Notes: generated by a model from the sequence alone, not told the origin. Positions 51,836 through 61,849 are shown, numbered from the stretch's first letter. The stretch is 64,000 nt of DNA from an uncultured Flavobacteriaceae bacterium (GCA_947500435.1 CANMRV010000003.1:665271-729270), one strand, 5' to 3'. Numbers and translations are program-made.

Positions 51836-53266
51836 TTAAAATATTACGGGTATCACAAACTGAAAAAGCAGTACCAATAGTGCTACCGCAATAAGGTTCA
51901 ATATAATACCAACTCTAGCCATTTCATGAACTTTGATATAGCCACTGGCAAAAACAATAGCATTCGGCGGAGTCGCCATTGGAAGCATAAATGCACAACT
52001 ACTTGCCATCGTAACTGGAATCAGTAAATAAAGAATAGGGATTTCAAGTCCAATGGCAATACCTGCCACTACTGGAGCCAGCACAGCAACCAACGCCACA
52101 TTGCTCATCAATTCCGTCATAAAAAGCATTAGTGCAATCAATAACACTGCCGTAAAAAGTATACTTATTTCACTCGCAGCAATTGCATTAGCAACCATGT
52201 CTACAATACCACTGACGGACATGCCTTTGGCCAGTGCCAATCCACCGCCGAATAGAATCAAAATACCCCAAGCTAGTTTTGAAGTGTCTTTCCAATGAAT
52301 AATAAAATCTCCCTTTTTAAGATTATAAGGTATGGCGAACATCGCAATAGCCCCCATCATACTTATAATCGTATCATTCAATTTAAGGTCGGGCAATATG
52401 CCATTAATTACAGTTCTGAAGATCCAGAGAAAAACGGTAACTCCAAAAATGGCAAGCACCATTTTTTCCTTGCCACTCATTGGCCCTAGCTTACTTAACT
52501 CATTATTGATGACTTCCTTCGAGGCTGTAAACTTTAATTGCTTGTTGGGAAACATCAATTTGACCATTACCAAATAAATGATAGCAATCATTATTATGGA
52601 AAAAGGTAGACCTATGACCATCCATTTTAAAAAAGATATTTCAATATTGTATTCGTTTTCTAGTAGACCTATCATTACGGAGTTAGGCGGTGTGCCTATG
52701 ACTGTAGCTATACCTCCTGCGTTAGCGGAAAATGCAATACCCAACATTACGCTCAACGCAAAATTTTGGTCGCTTTTGGTGAAGCCATCTTCATCATTTA
52801 CAAGCAAACCAATGACCGACATGGCAATAGGTAACATCACTACAGTAGTTGCAGTATTACTAATCCACATGCTTAAGGAGGCAGTGGCAATCATGAACCC
52901 TAGGACTACTTTATTTGGCGTAGTCCCTGTAATTCTAATAATGTTAAGGGCAATACGTTTGTGTAAGTTCACTTTTTCTAGCGCCAAAGCCATTACGAAA
53001 CCACCGAAAAAAAGGAATATAATTGGGCTCCCATAATTTGCGCCAACGTCACCGACGGGCATGATTTTCAGCAATGGAAATAACAACAATGGTAATAGCG
53101 CGGTTACCGATATGGATGTAGCTTCGGTAATCCACCAAACCACCATCCAAACAGCGACGGCGATAACCATATCACCTTGTTCGGAAACAAGTTCAAAGGG
53201 TAAGTTCAGAATAATTAGAAATAAAATCGGACCTAGAAATAGTCCTATTTTGCTACTGATATGCAT
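51836..53266 (-). CDS. SLC13/DASS-family sodium:dicarboxylate symporter
   Basis: 476 residues, about 11-12 transmembrane helices. Signature motifs of the family are present: SNTATTVVMLPIAMSVIGLL near residue 110-130 and the matching C-terminal SSCAFMLPMATPPNAIVFASG (about 415-435), each carrying one half of the substrate- and sodium-binding site. It imports C4-dicarboxylates, citrate or sulfate-like anions with Na+; which one is not clear from sequence. Inner membrane. Convergent with the adhesin gene. The next gene upstream begins about 50 bases away on the same strand, without clear coupling. Confidence 0.92.
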   Translation of the reverse strand: MHISSKIGLFLGPILFLIILNLPFELVSEQGDMVIAVAVWMVVWWITEATSISVTALLPLLLFPLLKIMPVGDVGANYGSPIIFLFFGGFVMALALEKVNLHKRIALNIIRITGTTPNKVVLGFMIATASLSMWISNTATTVVMLPIAMSVIGLLVNDEDGFTKSDQNFALSVMLGIAFSANAGGIATVIGTPPNSVMIGLLENEYNIEISFLKWMVIGLPFSIIMIAIIYLVMVKLMFPNKQLKFTASKEVINNELSKLGPMSGKEKMVLAIFGVTVFLWIFRTVINGILPDLKLNDTIISMMGAIAMFAIPYNLKKGDFIIHWKDTSKLAWGILILFGGGLALAKGMSVSGIVDMVANAIAASEISILFTAVLLIALMLFMTELMSNVALVAVLAPVVAGIAIGLEIPILYLLIPVTMASSCAFMLPMATPPNAIVFASGYIKVHEMARVGIILNLIAVALLVLLFQFVIPVIF

Positions 53267-53316
53267 AGGTTTCGATTGGTGGCTCTAAGCTATGTTTTTT
53301 CACTTGATTTAGAAAA

Positions 53317-54711
53317 TTAATAAGTAATAGAATCTGAGGCTACTTGAGGCAGTTCATAATTTCCATAATCAATTGTGATTTGACCATCTTTCAAAGTTTT
53401 AACTCCTTTCGCATTTATCTTAGTTTGATAAACAAATACCTTTTTAAGTCCTTTAAAATCAGTTAATTTTTGCAGATGCTGTTCTTCAAAAGTGGTGCTG
53501 GTCAGATTGATGGATTTAAGGTGTTGCAAGGAAGCCAATACTTCAATGTTTTCTCCGGATATAGTAGTATTATCCAATTTCAAAAGTGTCAAATTCGGAA
53601 GTGTTACCAATTTTTCGAAAATAGCATTTGTTACTTGTGTACCACCTAAATCTAAAACAGCGATTTGTTGAGACAAGGGGGTTAGCAATTCGAAATCGGA
53701 ATCGGAAAACTGAGGTTTATTGATACAGGAAACTTTTAGAAAGTTGGAGGTCTTGTCAATCGGATCAACATGAATTCCTTTGGCTTCTATTGGTTTGATG
53801 CTATCTTGAGCAGCTTGAGCCACTTCGATTTCTGGATAATCATTGTCCTGTTTTTTTGGAAAAAAAGATAGAAACAGTTCTTTCTCCAATCCAGATTGCT
53901 GGACGGTTTGGTCGAAAGGATGCCCGGCATCAATCCAAGCACCTATTAACTTTATTTCTTCTTTGCTAGGTTGGGTCTTGTCCTTTGGAGGCATATGTTC
54001 TTCATCCGTTTTCGGAAGATTGATACGGCGAAAGAGTTCACTTTCGATGGCGTTGTTTATGTTTAATACTTCTCCATTTTCGCCTCCCTCTAAAATCACC
54101 TTTTCATTATGAAGCATCAAATCGCCTTTGCTTTTCTTAGGACTATGACAACTAACACATTTGTTATTTAAAATTGGTTTTATAACGTCCTCATAAATTA
54201 GGGCTTCTTCCCAAGTTTCCTCGGCAAGTGCAATTTCTTTTTCTTCAAAAGTTTCAAAACCCAATGCGGACTTTATATTGTTAGGAAGTGGTTCAACCAA
54301 ATAATCCTCGCCATGGGTGATTGTTCCTCCTAAATGTCCAGTAATAGATACCAATACGAACATCAATAAGGTCATAACCACTATCGGTATGGTTTTTACC
54401 CATGTAAATGTCTTGGTATTTCCGAATTTGAAATACATCAAAAAGGAAAAAACAGCTGTGGCTATTCCCAGCCATAAATGCCATTTTACTGTATCAAAAG
54501 TATAGCCTTCTCCAAGGTATTGGGCATAACCGGTAATACATGCTAAGACGGCAGAATATCCACCCCAGAGGAAGATTAAAGGAATGGCGTGGTCGAACTC
54601 ATTTCTTTTTCTGTCGTACCATCGCAGAAGTAACCCTAGAATGATAAACCCTATGGGAAGGTGAACTATGATAGGGTGTAAGCGACCCAAAAGCTGTTTT
54701 AAAACATCCAT
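53317..54711 (-). CDS. Membrane protein with planctomycete-type cytochrome c and leucine-rich repeat domains
   Basis: 464 residues. An N-terminal membrane part of four helices (residues 1-135; LHPIIVHLPIGFIILGLLLRWYDRK is the DUF2231-like start) precedes a PSCyt1-type haem segment with KPILNNKCVSCHSPKKSKGDL (CxxCH, about residue 185) and the methionine-bearing HMPPKDKTQPSKEEIKLIGAWIDAG. The C-terminal part (about residues 305-450) has leucine-rich strands (LTLLKLDNTTISGENIEVL, LKSINLTSTTFEEQHLQKL). It is the last gene of the four-gene cluster with DUF1549/DUF1553, DUF1501 and TIM-barrel genes. A periplasmic electron-accepting role is inferred. Confidence 0.88.
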   Translation of the reverse strand: MDVLKQLLGRLHPIIVHLPIGFIILGLLLRWYDRKRNEFDHAIPLIFLWGGYSAVLACITGYAQYLGEGYTFDTVKWHLWLGIATAVFSFLMYFKFGNTKTFTWVKTIPIVVMTLLMFVLVSITGHLGGTITHGEDYLVEPLPNNIKSALGFETFEEKEIALAEETWEEALIYEDVIKPILNNKCVSCHSPKKSKGDLMLHNEKVILEGGENGEVLNINNAIESELFRRINLPKTDEEHMPPKDKTQPSKEEIKLIGAWIDAGHPFDQTVQQSGLEKELFLSFFPKKQDNDYPEIEVAQAAQDSIKPIEAKGIHVDPIDKTSNFLKVSCINKPQFSDSDFELLTPLSQQIAVLDLGGTQVTNAIFEKLVTLPNLTLLKLDNTTISGENIEVLASLQHLKSINLTSTTFEEQHLQKLTDFKGLKKVFVYQTKINAKGVKTLKDGQITIDYGNYELPQVASDSITY

Positions 54712-54734
54712 GGAATACTAAAGATAAATACTAT

Positions 54735-55613
54735 TCATTGAACGTTCATTCTTTTTTTGATGGCCTGCATGATAAAAACATTGACTTTCCATTGGTTGGA
54801 TACAGGAACTCTTGTATACGGTAAGGTAGGCATGTAATCCGGCGGACCGAACTCTGAGGTAATCGTAAAGGGTTTGTCACTTTTCGCCCATTTTTGCAGA
54901 ATGACTTTTTCCCAGATATCCATATGACGATTCAATGCTCTTTTCCATTCAGGTGCTTCTGGGTCGCTTACTTGAGGTCCCTCCGCATGACCAACTCGGG
55001 CATGAATATGATGTGAGCGATTGATGACCTCCTTCAAGTTTTCATCTTGATTTTCCAAAAGGGATTCATGAACGACCATCCAATGGCTAATATCCAAGGT
55101 CAGTTTTAAATCGGGAATCGCAGTCATGTACTTTTCCGTATCCGGCAAGTTGTAACTGAATCGACCACGATGGGTTTCATGATAGATAGGAGTGCCGCTT
55201 TCTTTTGCCACTTTATTTGCTGCCTCAATAAAGGCTTTGTTTTGTTCAATAGAGAAAAAATCATTCCCCGTATGACAATTGATATAAGCAGGATTCCATG
55301 ATAATAGAGTTTTAAAATGTTCAGTGTATTGTTTCAAACTTTCTTCAAAAGGAATGGATTTATTCGTTCCATTCAGAAAACCAACTTTGAGATTATGCTT
55401 TTCCAAAGCTGCTTTTAATTGCTTTTGACTCTCTTCGTCGGTAGGAAACCAGATTTCAATCCCATCATAACCAGACGTTTTGGTGCGTTCGCAAAACGCA
55501 TCCCAAGAAACTGTTCTGCCCCAGTCGGTGTTGAAGAATTCTAGATTTCCTTGCTGTTGGGAGAAACTCGAAAGAGTGAAGAGGGTAAATAAGTAAAGTA
55601 AAAGTTTTTTCAT
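54735..55613 (-). CDS. Exported sugar-phosphate isomerase/epimerase-like TIM barrel
   Basis: 292 residues with a signal peptide (KKLLLYLFTLFTLSSFSQ). The AP-endonuclease-2/xylose isomerase-like TIM barrel shows SGYDGIEIWFPTD, YINCHTGNDFFSIEQ, IYHETHRGRFSYNLPD, LTLDISHWMVVHES and FTITSEFGPPDYMP. Glu, Asp, His and Glu metal-binding residues lie in these motifs. Exported members of this family commonly accompany DUF1501/DUF1549 genes and oxidoreductases; they may act on keto-sugars. It is 23 bases upstream of the LRR-cytochrome gene and separated from DUF1501 by a repeat-bearing gap. Confidence 0.88.
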   Translation of the reverse strand: MKKLLLYLFTLFTLSSFSQQQGNLEFFNTDWGRTVSWDAFCERTKTSGYDGIEIWFPTDEESQKQLKAALEKHNLKVGFLNGTNKSIPFEESLKQYTEHFKTLLSWNPAYINCHTGNDFFSIEQNKAFIEAANKVAKESGTPIYHETHRGRFSYNLPDTEKYMTAIPDLKLTLDISHWMVVHESLLENQDENLKEVINRSHHIHARVGHAEGPQVSDPEAPEWKRALNRHMDIWEKVILQKWAKSDKPFTITSEFGPPDYMPTLPYTRVPVSNQWKVNVFIMQAIKKRMNVQ

Positions 55614-55635
55614 TGGTTATTTTTTGGTTTTGTTT

Positions 55636-55690
55636 TTAGAGCTCCTCGCCCTGGACAGGGAGGGGTGGATTCGCCTTGGCGAAGACGGGG
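55636..55690. repeat. Dispersed G/C-rich inverted repeat in the intergenic gap
   Basis: CTCGCCCTGGACAGGGAGGG, then GGATTCGCCTTGGCGAAGAC and GGGGTGGGTTG. Two nested palindromes (CCCTG-GA-CAGGG and TTCGCCTTGGCGAA). Related to the repeat inside the GSCFA gene (21736-21766); both families are common in this phylum as dispersed mobile-repeat remnants. Confidence 0.7.
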
Positions 55691-55769
55691 TGGGTTGAAA
55701 GCCCAAGCTTTTGCGTTTTGTTCGAGCTTAAATTTTTTACCCATGGCTTGCGTTCTACCCCTTCTGTCA

Positions 55770-55825
55770 TCCTATCCGTCCGCTGGCGGATGGATGCCAC
55801 CTTCCCCTGCATGGGGAAGGAACTA
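55770..55825. repeat. Second dispersed inverted repeat in the same gap
   Basis: TCCGTCCGCTGGCGGATGGA (around 55784-55803) forms a hairpin, followed by CCTTCCCCTGCATGGGGAAGG (about 55800-55820), another hairpin. The intergenic gap 55614-55843 is thus almost entirely repeat sequence. Confidence 0.65.
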
Positions 55826-55843
55826 TTTTATAGTCCATTTTTC

Positions 55844-57352
55844 TTAAGCTAAAATCTCCTTTATAACTTCTCCCTCGACATCGGTCAATCGAAAAGGCCT
55901 ACCTTGAAATTGATAGGTAAATTGTTCATGATTAAAACCTAGAAGGTGCAAAATCGTGGCATGAACATCATGCACTGAAACGCGTCCTTCAATTCCGGAG
56001 AAGCCAATATCATCGGTTTTTCCGTGGGAAGCTCCTTTTTTGATGCCACCGCCGGCCATCCACATGGTGAAAGCATCTCCGTGATGGTCACGACCTTTAT
56101 AGGCCATTTTTTTGTTCCCTCTATTTTCTTGCATGGGTGTTCTACCGAATTCTCCTCCCCAAACAATTAGTGTGTCATCCAGTAAACCGCGTTGTTTTAA
56201 ATCCAGAATCAAAGCGGTAATCGGACGGTCAATTTCGCGACATTTATTTCGTAATCCTAAATCAACCGAACCTTCGCGAATATTCCCATGCGTATCCCAC
56301 CCCCAATCGAAGAGTTGTACAAAACGTACTCCATCTTCAACTAATTTCCGCGCTAGGAGACAGTTGTTCGCAAATGATTCCTCACCAGGTTTGACCCCAT
56401 ACATTTGTTTGATATTCTCGGGCTCATCATTGATATTCATTACTTCTGGAACAGCTATCTGCATACGATACGCCATTTCGTATTGATTGATACGCGCTAG
56501 AATTTCTGGATCTGCATATTTTGCGTATTCTTCTTTGTTGATTTTATTGATGGCGTCGATAGTGCTCTTTTTCAAGTTGCGCGAAACTCCATCTGGGTCT
56601 TCAAGATAGAGCACCGGGTCACCTTTGGAGCGACATTGTACGCCTTGATAAACGGATGGTAAGAATCCACTTCCCCAAACACTTTTTCCTGCATCTGGTG
56701 TATTTCCTCCTGAAGTCAACACAACAAATCCGGGAAGATTTTGATTCTCAGAGCCTAGTCCGTATGTGGCCCAGGCGCCAATACTTGGCCTGCCCAATCG
56801 GGCACTTCCGGTATGCATGAATAGTTGTGCAGGGCCATGATTAAATTGATCAGTGTGAACTGCTTTTAAAAAGGCAACGTCGTCAACCACTTTTTTGAAA
56901 TGTGGCATAAAATTCGAAACCCAATTCCCTGATTCACCTTCTTGTTTGAATTCTGCTTGTGGCCCCAACAATTTTGGAGTCCCTTTTATAAAAGCAAATT
57001 TTTTGCCTTCTAGTAGTGATTGCGGACAATCTTGTCCGTCTAATTTTAGCAGTTCGGGCTTATGGTCGAACATTTCCAACTGTGAAGGAGCACCCGCCAT
57101 ATGCAGATAAATTACTGACTTTACCTTCGGACTAAATGGAGGAGCTAATGTCGCCAAGGGATTTAAATCCCGTTCCGAAAAAGTCATGCTTGCCTTTTTC
57201 TTTGGACTTTCCAGCGGATCACATCCCATAAAAATGGAACTTAAGGCTAGCCCTCCCATACCTTGGGCACAATTTTTAATAAAGTGCCTACGGGTTTTTG
57301 ATTGCGCTTCCCGTTGTAAATATTCCTGTATAAGTCCTTCCAGATTATCCAT
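55844..57352 (-). CDS. DUF1501 family protein (exported, sulfatase-like fold)
   Basis: 502 residues. The N-terminus has a Tat-like arginine pair (KTRRHFIKNCAQGMGGLALSSIFMGC) leading to a possible lipobox Cys. The DUF1501 body shows SVIYLHMAGAPSQLEMFDHKPEL, FNHGPAQLFMHTGSARLGRPSIGAW, and the C-terminal LIVWGGEFGRTPMQENR...GRDHHGDAFTMWMAGGGIKKG. The fold is alkaline-phosphatase/sulfatase-like. Such proteins always neighbour PSCyt1-DUF1549-DUF1553 proteins, here one base upstream, which proves an operon. The substrate is not established. Confidence 0.92.
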   Translation of the reverse strand: MDNLEGLIQEYLQREAQSKTRRHFIKNCAQGMGGLALSSIFMGCDPLESPKKKASMTFSERDLNPLATLAPPFSPKVKSVIYLHMAGAPSQLEMFDHKPELLKLDGQDCPQSLLEGKKFAFIKGTPKLLGPQAEFKQEGESGNWVSNFMPHFKKVVDDVAFLKAVHTDQFNHGPAQLFMHTGSARLGRPSIGAWATYGLGSENQNLPGFVVLTSGGNTPDAGKSVWGSGFLPSVYQGVQCRSKGDPVLYLEDPDGVSRNLKKSTIDAINKINKEEYAKYADPEILARINQYEMAYRMQIAVPEVMNINDEPENIKQMYGVKPGEESFANNCLLARKLVEDGVRFVQLFDWGWDTHGNIREGSVDLGLRNKCREIDRPITALILDLKQRGLLDDTLIVWGGEFGRTPMQENRGNKKMAYKGRDHHGDAFTMWMAGGGIKKGASHGKTDDIGFSGIEGRVSVHDVHATILHLLGFNHEQFTYQFQGRPFRLTDVEGEVIKEILA

Positions 57353-57353
57353 A

Positions 57354-60086
57354 TTATGCTTTGGTTAAAAACTCGTCCAGATTCATAATTGCATTGGCTA
57401 CTATAGTCAGTGCAGCTAATTCGGCACTCGGTTTCTTCTGTAAATGAAAGAAGGGTTCTGCCGCCGCTTGATCACTTTTAAATTCGGCTAATGAGTTTTC
57501 ATACAGTTCTTTCAAAGCCTCCAACTTTGCCGGAGTTATTTTGGTGTATGTTGCTTTTTCATATCCCAAAGTGATATTTTCTTCGGGATTCTCCGAGACT
57601 TGCATTGCCTTTGCCAACTCATGGGAAGCTTCGAGATAAACAGGGTCATTCAGCGTAACCAAGGCCTGTAAAGGCGTATTTGTGACTGTTCTACGTATCG
57701 AACAAACTTCTCTACTGCCTCCGTCAAAACTCATAAAAGAGGGATACGGACTGGTGCGTTTCATATAGGTATAAACAGCTCTACGATAACGGTCTTCGCC
57801 TTCACTTTCGACCCATTTTGCATTACTATAAACCGTTTGCCAAATTCCTTCGGGTTGCGGTGGCATTACGCCGGGACCGTACATTTTTGAACTCAATAGC
57901 CCAGAAACCGCCAAAGCTTGATCTCGAATTTGTTCAGCGCTCAACCGGATTCTAGGGCCACGCGCATATAACTCATTATTCGGGTCTTTTTGATAGAGTT
58001 CAGGACTGTTTTCAGAGTTTTGCCGATAAGTACCCGACATCACAATTTCCTTGGCTAGCGATTTAATACTCCAGTTGTGTTCATTCATGAATCGCAAAGC
58101 CATCCAATCCAAAAGGGCAGGATGGGAGGGCGGTTCAGATTGCGATCCGATATCTTCAATAGTAGAAACCAACCCGCGACCAAAGATTTGATGCCAAACG
58201 CGATTAACTAAAGTCCGTGCAGTCAACGGATTTCGTTTACTCACTATCCATTGTGTAAGTCCCAATCGATTTTTAGGCCAATCCGCATTCCATTCGTTGA
58301 GGGTCTTCGGGGTATTTGGTTCGACGGTATCGGTTTTTGTTAACCAACTTCCACGTTCAAAAACCTGAGTCGTTCGTTTCATGTGTTCAGGATTCTCAAT
58401 CATGATAGGCACTGTTGGAGTACTAGCATTTAAAACTTCAACCAAGGTTTTGTTTATTTTCGAATATCCGTTCCTTTCCTTAGCAGGAATATCATCCAAA
58501 AGCGCAACCCAATAGAGATTCAGAATATTGACCTCTTTGGCAACCCCATTATTATTGGTCTCTATGTAGAGGTCGAATTTCTCATTCACTTTTTTAAATG
58601 GTATTTTACGAATGATACTTCCCTCTGTTTTATTGATTTTTGTTTGCGCAAGAATTTCCCCTGCGGAATTATTTTTCCGGAAAGTCAATGTAGTTCCGTT
58701 GATTCCAGAACTGTGTTTAAAATATAAGGCCGTGGCTCCTTCCATTGAGACATTTTCAAATCTGGCGGAGCCATCGTCCCAAAAAACTGTTGAAGCATGA
58801 TCGTCGTATGAGCCGTTCTGAATATCTTTTAAATGATGTGAGTTGTAAACGGGTTCGTTATATAGTAGGAAATCTTGATATTGTCCTGCTGTTTTTTCGC
58901 TTCCATTTTCGGAAACCCAAGCATTGATTTTGTCTACCTTTTGTTGTTGTTCGGGAGAATAGAATTTTAAGACAGGTGCCTCACTAGGCATATCTTCATC
59001 ACGCGTATTATCAAAGAAAGCCATTAAATTATAGTACTCCTTATGCTTGAAAGGGTCATACGGATGGCTATGACATTGCACACATCCTATGGTCGTACTT
59101 TGCCAAACTTCAAAAGTGGTATTTACACGGTCGATAACCGATGCTACGCGATACTCCTCATCATCAGTTCCACCTTCGTCATTATTCATGGTGTTTCTAT
59201 GGAATGCCGTGGCAATCAATTGATCTACCGAAGGTTCTGGAAGCAAATCACCAGCAAGTTGTTCTATTGTAAATTGGTCGTAGGGCATATCTTTGTTAAG
59301 TGATCTAATCACCCAATCACGATATTCATGTATGCTTCGACCCATATCTTTTTCATAGCCCTTGGTGTCGGAATAGCGCGCCATATCTAACCACCAACTT
59401 GCCCATTTTTCGCCATAGGTATCTTTGGATAGTAAACTATCTACCAAATTTTCATAGGATAAATTACCAGAAGAAAATGCGGTAAAAAGATCTTCGTTGG
59501 GAGGTAGTCCTGTCAAGTCCAATGCAACTCGACGCGCTATAGTGCTTTTTTCTGCTGGAGGGTTTGGTTCTAGCTGTTCACTTTCCAATCGCGCAGCAAC
59601 AAAATTATCAACGCCGTTTTTTATGAAATCTGCGGATGAACTCGAAGCGAAGCCCGCTTCTTGAGTAAATACAGGAACTTCCACTTTTTCAGGGAGCGAA
59701 TAGGCCCAATGTTCTCCCCATTTTGCTCCTTGGTCTATCCAACGGGTCAATAAATCGATTTCTTTTTCGGATAGTTTAGGCTTTTCATAGGGCATTCGCA
59801 GTTCAGGGTCATCTTCATGCAGTCTTCGAATCAACTCACTACCAGAAGCATCTCCCGGAATAATCGCAGGTCTACCAGATTCGGTATCGCCTAAAGCTTC
59901 GTCTTCAAATAATAGGCTGAAACCTGCATTCTTTTTAATACCGCCGTGACAGGTAATACACTTGTTGTTGAGAATGGGTTTGATTTGCGTACTGAAATCT
60001 ACCTTTTCGGAAGAAGTACAGCTTCCTAAAAGTAATAAGGTGCAGACGGCAGTTGATATAGATATGTATTTATAGAACTTCCTCAT
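57354..60086 (-). CDS. PSCyt1-DUF1549-DUF1553 planctomycete-type cytochrome protein
   Basis: 910 residues from the Met at 60086; two more residues are possible from 60092. Lipoprotein signal (STAVCTLLLLGSC). Domain order: PSCyt1 haem motif ILNNKCITCHGG (about residue 40), DUF1549 with a second CVQCHSHPYD motif (about residue 337), a jellyroll-like middle part, then DUF1553 (NPLTARTLVNRVWHQIFGRGLVSTIEDIG, about residue 620 onward). In Planctomycetes and Bacteroidota such proteins go with DUF1501 genes, and a role in oxidative breakdown of complex sugars is suspected. It is first in the four-gene cluster. Confidence 0.92.
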   Translation of the reverse strand: MRKFYKYISISTAVCTLLLLGSCTSSEKVDFSTQIKPILNNKCITCHGGIKKNAGFSLLFEDEALGDTESGRPAIIPGDASGSELIRRLHEDDPELRMPYEKPKLSEKEIDLLTRWIDQGAKWGEHWAYSLPEKVEVPVFTQEAGFASSSSADFIKNGVDNFVAARLESEQLEPNPPAEKSTIARRVALDLTGLPPNEDLFTAFSSGNLSYENLVDSLLSKDTYGEKWASWWLDMARYSDTKGYEKDMGRSIHEYRDWVIRSLNKDMPYDQFTIEQLAGDLLPEPSVDQLIATAFHRNTMNNDEGGTDDEEYRVASVIDRVNTTFEVWQSTTIGCVQCHSHPYDPFKHKEYYNLMAFFDNTRDEDMPSEAPVLKFYSPEQQQKVDKINAWVSENGSEKTAGQYQDFLLYNEPVYNSHHLKDIQNGSYDDHASTVFWDDGSARFENVSMEGATALYFKHSSGINGTTLTFRKNNSAGEILAQTKINKTEGSIIRKIPFKKVNEKFDLYIETNNNGVAKEVNILNLYWVALLDDIPAKERNGYSKINKTLVEVLNASTPTVPIMIENPEHMKRTTQVFERGSWLTKTDTVEPNTPKTLNEWNADWPKNRLGLTQWIVSKRNPLTARTLVNRVWHQIFGRGLVSTIEDIGSQSEPPSHPALLDWMALRFMNEHNWSIKSLAKEIVMSGTYRQNSENSPELYQKDPNNELYARGPRIRLSAEQIRDQALAVSGLLSSKMYGPGVMPPQPEGIWQTVYSNAKWVESEGEDRYRRAVYTYMKRTSPYPSFMSFDGGSREVCSIRRTVTNTPLQALVTLNDPVYLEASHELAKAMQVSENPEENITLGYEKATYTKITPAKLEALKELYENSLAEFKSDQAAAEPFFHLQKKPSAELAALTIVANAIMNLDEFLTKA

Positions 60087-60160
60087 GGTCAAGACAATCG
60101 ACCATTAAAGATAGGAATCTTTTTAAGAGATTCCTTGCATCTTGGAATGACTATAAATAT

Positions 60161-61849
60161 TTAGTTCATCTCAACAAAAAGCCCTTCATCTGTTTTGTTG
60201 ACTTTGGTTAGTCCGTGTTTTGAAAGTGACTTCATTGATTTATCCCATTTTTTACCACTGAGTCCAGCTTGGGTTTTGAGTGTTGCCAGCTCCATTGAAC
60301 CTTCTGGTTTTAAGATGGAAAGAATTACTTTTTCCTCATCGGTCAACTCAACAGCTTTCTTTTCAGGACGCATTTGCGGGAAGAACAATACTTCTTGAAT
60401 CGAAGAATTGTTGGTCAATAGCATAACCAGTCGGTCAATGCCGATTCCGATTCCTGAGGTTGGAGGCATTCCATATTCCAAAGCACGAATAAAATCTTGG
60501 TCAATAAACATCGCCTCGTCATCCCCTTTTTCGGAAAGACGTAATTGTTCTTCAAAACGCTCGCGTTGGTCAATGGGGTCATTTAGCTCTGAATAGCAAT
60601 TGGCCAATTCTTTTCCGTTGACCATAAGCTCAAAACGTTCTGTCAATGCAGGGTTATCACGGTGTTCTTTTGTCAACGGACTCATCTCTTTCGGATAGTC
60701 GGTAATGAAGGTTGGTTGTATATAAAAGTGCTCGCATTTTTCACCGAAAATCTCATCAATGAGTTTTCCGACACCCATGGTTTCGTCAACTTCAAGTCCT
60801 AATTTCGTGGCAGTTTCGCGAAGTTCAACATCGTTCATTCCGGCAACATCAAAGCCAGTGTGTATTTTTATCGCTTCCAAAATCGGTACTCTTGCATAAG
60901 GTGCTTTGAATTCAATTTCGTTTTCTCCAACCGTAACTTTTGAAGTTCCATTGGCATCAATGGCTACCTTTTCTAAAAGTTGTTCGGTAGTATCCATCAT
61001 CCAGTTATAGTCCTTGTAGGCGACATACAATTCCATAACTGTAAACTCGGGGTTATGGGTACGGTCCATTCCCTCGTTTCTGAAATCTTTTGAGAATTCA
61101 TAGACGCCGTCAAATCCGCCGACAATTAATCTTTTTAAATACAATTCATTGGCAATTCGCAAGTATAACGGAATGTTCAAGGCATTGTGATGCGTCAAAA
61201 AAGGTCTTGCTGCTGCTCCCCCTGGAATAGGCTGAAGAATCGGGGTTTCCACTTCTAAATATCCTCGCTCATTATAAAATTGACGTATGCTATTTGTAAT
61301 CTTGGTCCGCTTAATAAAAGTCTCCTTTACATGCGGATTCACCACCAAATCAACATAGCGTTGTCGGTAACGTAATTCTGGGTCATTGAATTCATCAAAG
61401 ATATTCCCATCGGCATCTTGCTTCGGTAAGGGAAGCGGTCGAAGTGTTTTGCAGAGAATGGTAAAGTTCTTTACCATTATCGTTTTTTCACCGACCTGAG
61501 TGGTGAAAAGCTCACCTTCAATTCCGATGATGTCTCCGATATCCAATAACTTTTTATATACATCGTTGTACAAAGTTTTGTCTTCACCAGGGCAAATTTC
61601 ATCACGATTGAAATACACTTGAATACGACCGGCGCTATCTTGCAATTCAGCAAAAGAAGCTTTCCCCTGAATTCGTCGGGACATTAGTCTACCAGAAACC
61701 ACAACCTTTTTACCCTCTTCATAATTCTGTTTGACACTTTCTGAAGTGGCATCCACAGGATATAAAGCCGCAGGATAGGGGTCAATACCCATCTCGCGTA
61801 ACTTGTCCAATTTTTCTCTTCTGATGATCTCTTGTTCCGACAATTGCAT
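60161..61849 (-). CDS. lysS: Lysyl-tRNA synthetase, class II
   Basis: 562 residues, longer than the usual 500. It contains the OB-fold anticodon-binding domain (KVVVSGRLMSRRIQGKASFAELQDSAGRIQVYF), motif 2 FRNEGMDRTHNPEFTVMELYVAYKDY and motif 3 GIGIGIDRLVMLLTN. The extra C-terminal 60 residues (ILSILKPEGSMELATLKTQAGLSGKKWDKSMKSLSKHGL) form a winged-helix-like extension found in Bacteroidota LysS. Charges tRNA-Lys. Confidence 0.97.
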   Translation of the reverse strand: MQLSEQEIIRREKLDKLREMGIDPYPAALYPVDATSESVKQNYEEGKKVVVSGRLMSRRIQGKASFAELQDSAGRIQVYFNRDEICPGEDKTLYNDVYKKLLDIGDIIGIEGELFTTQVGEKTIMVKNFTILCKTLRPLPLPKQDADGNIFDEFNDPELRYRQRYVDLVVNPHVKETFIKRTKITNSIRQFYNERGYLEVETPILQPIPGGAAARPFLTHHNALNIPLYLRIANELYLKRLIVGGFDGVYEFSKDFRNEGMDRTHNPEFTVMELYVAYKDYNWMMDTTEQLLEKVAIDANGTSKVTVGENEIEFKAPYARVPILEAIKIHTGFDVAGMNDVELRETATKLGLEVDETMGVGKLIDEIFGEKCEHFYIQPTFITDYPKEMSPLTKEHRDNPALTERFELMVNGKELANCYSELNDPIDQRERFEEQLRLSEKGDDEAMFIDQDFIRALEYGMPPTSGIGIGIDRLVMLLTNNSSIQEVLFFPQMRPEKKAVELTDEEKVILSILKPEGSMELATLKTQAGLSGKKWDKSMKSLSKHGLTKVNKTDEGLFVEMN

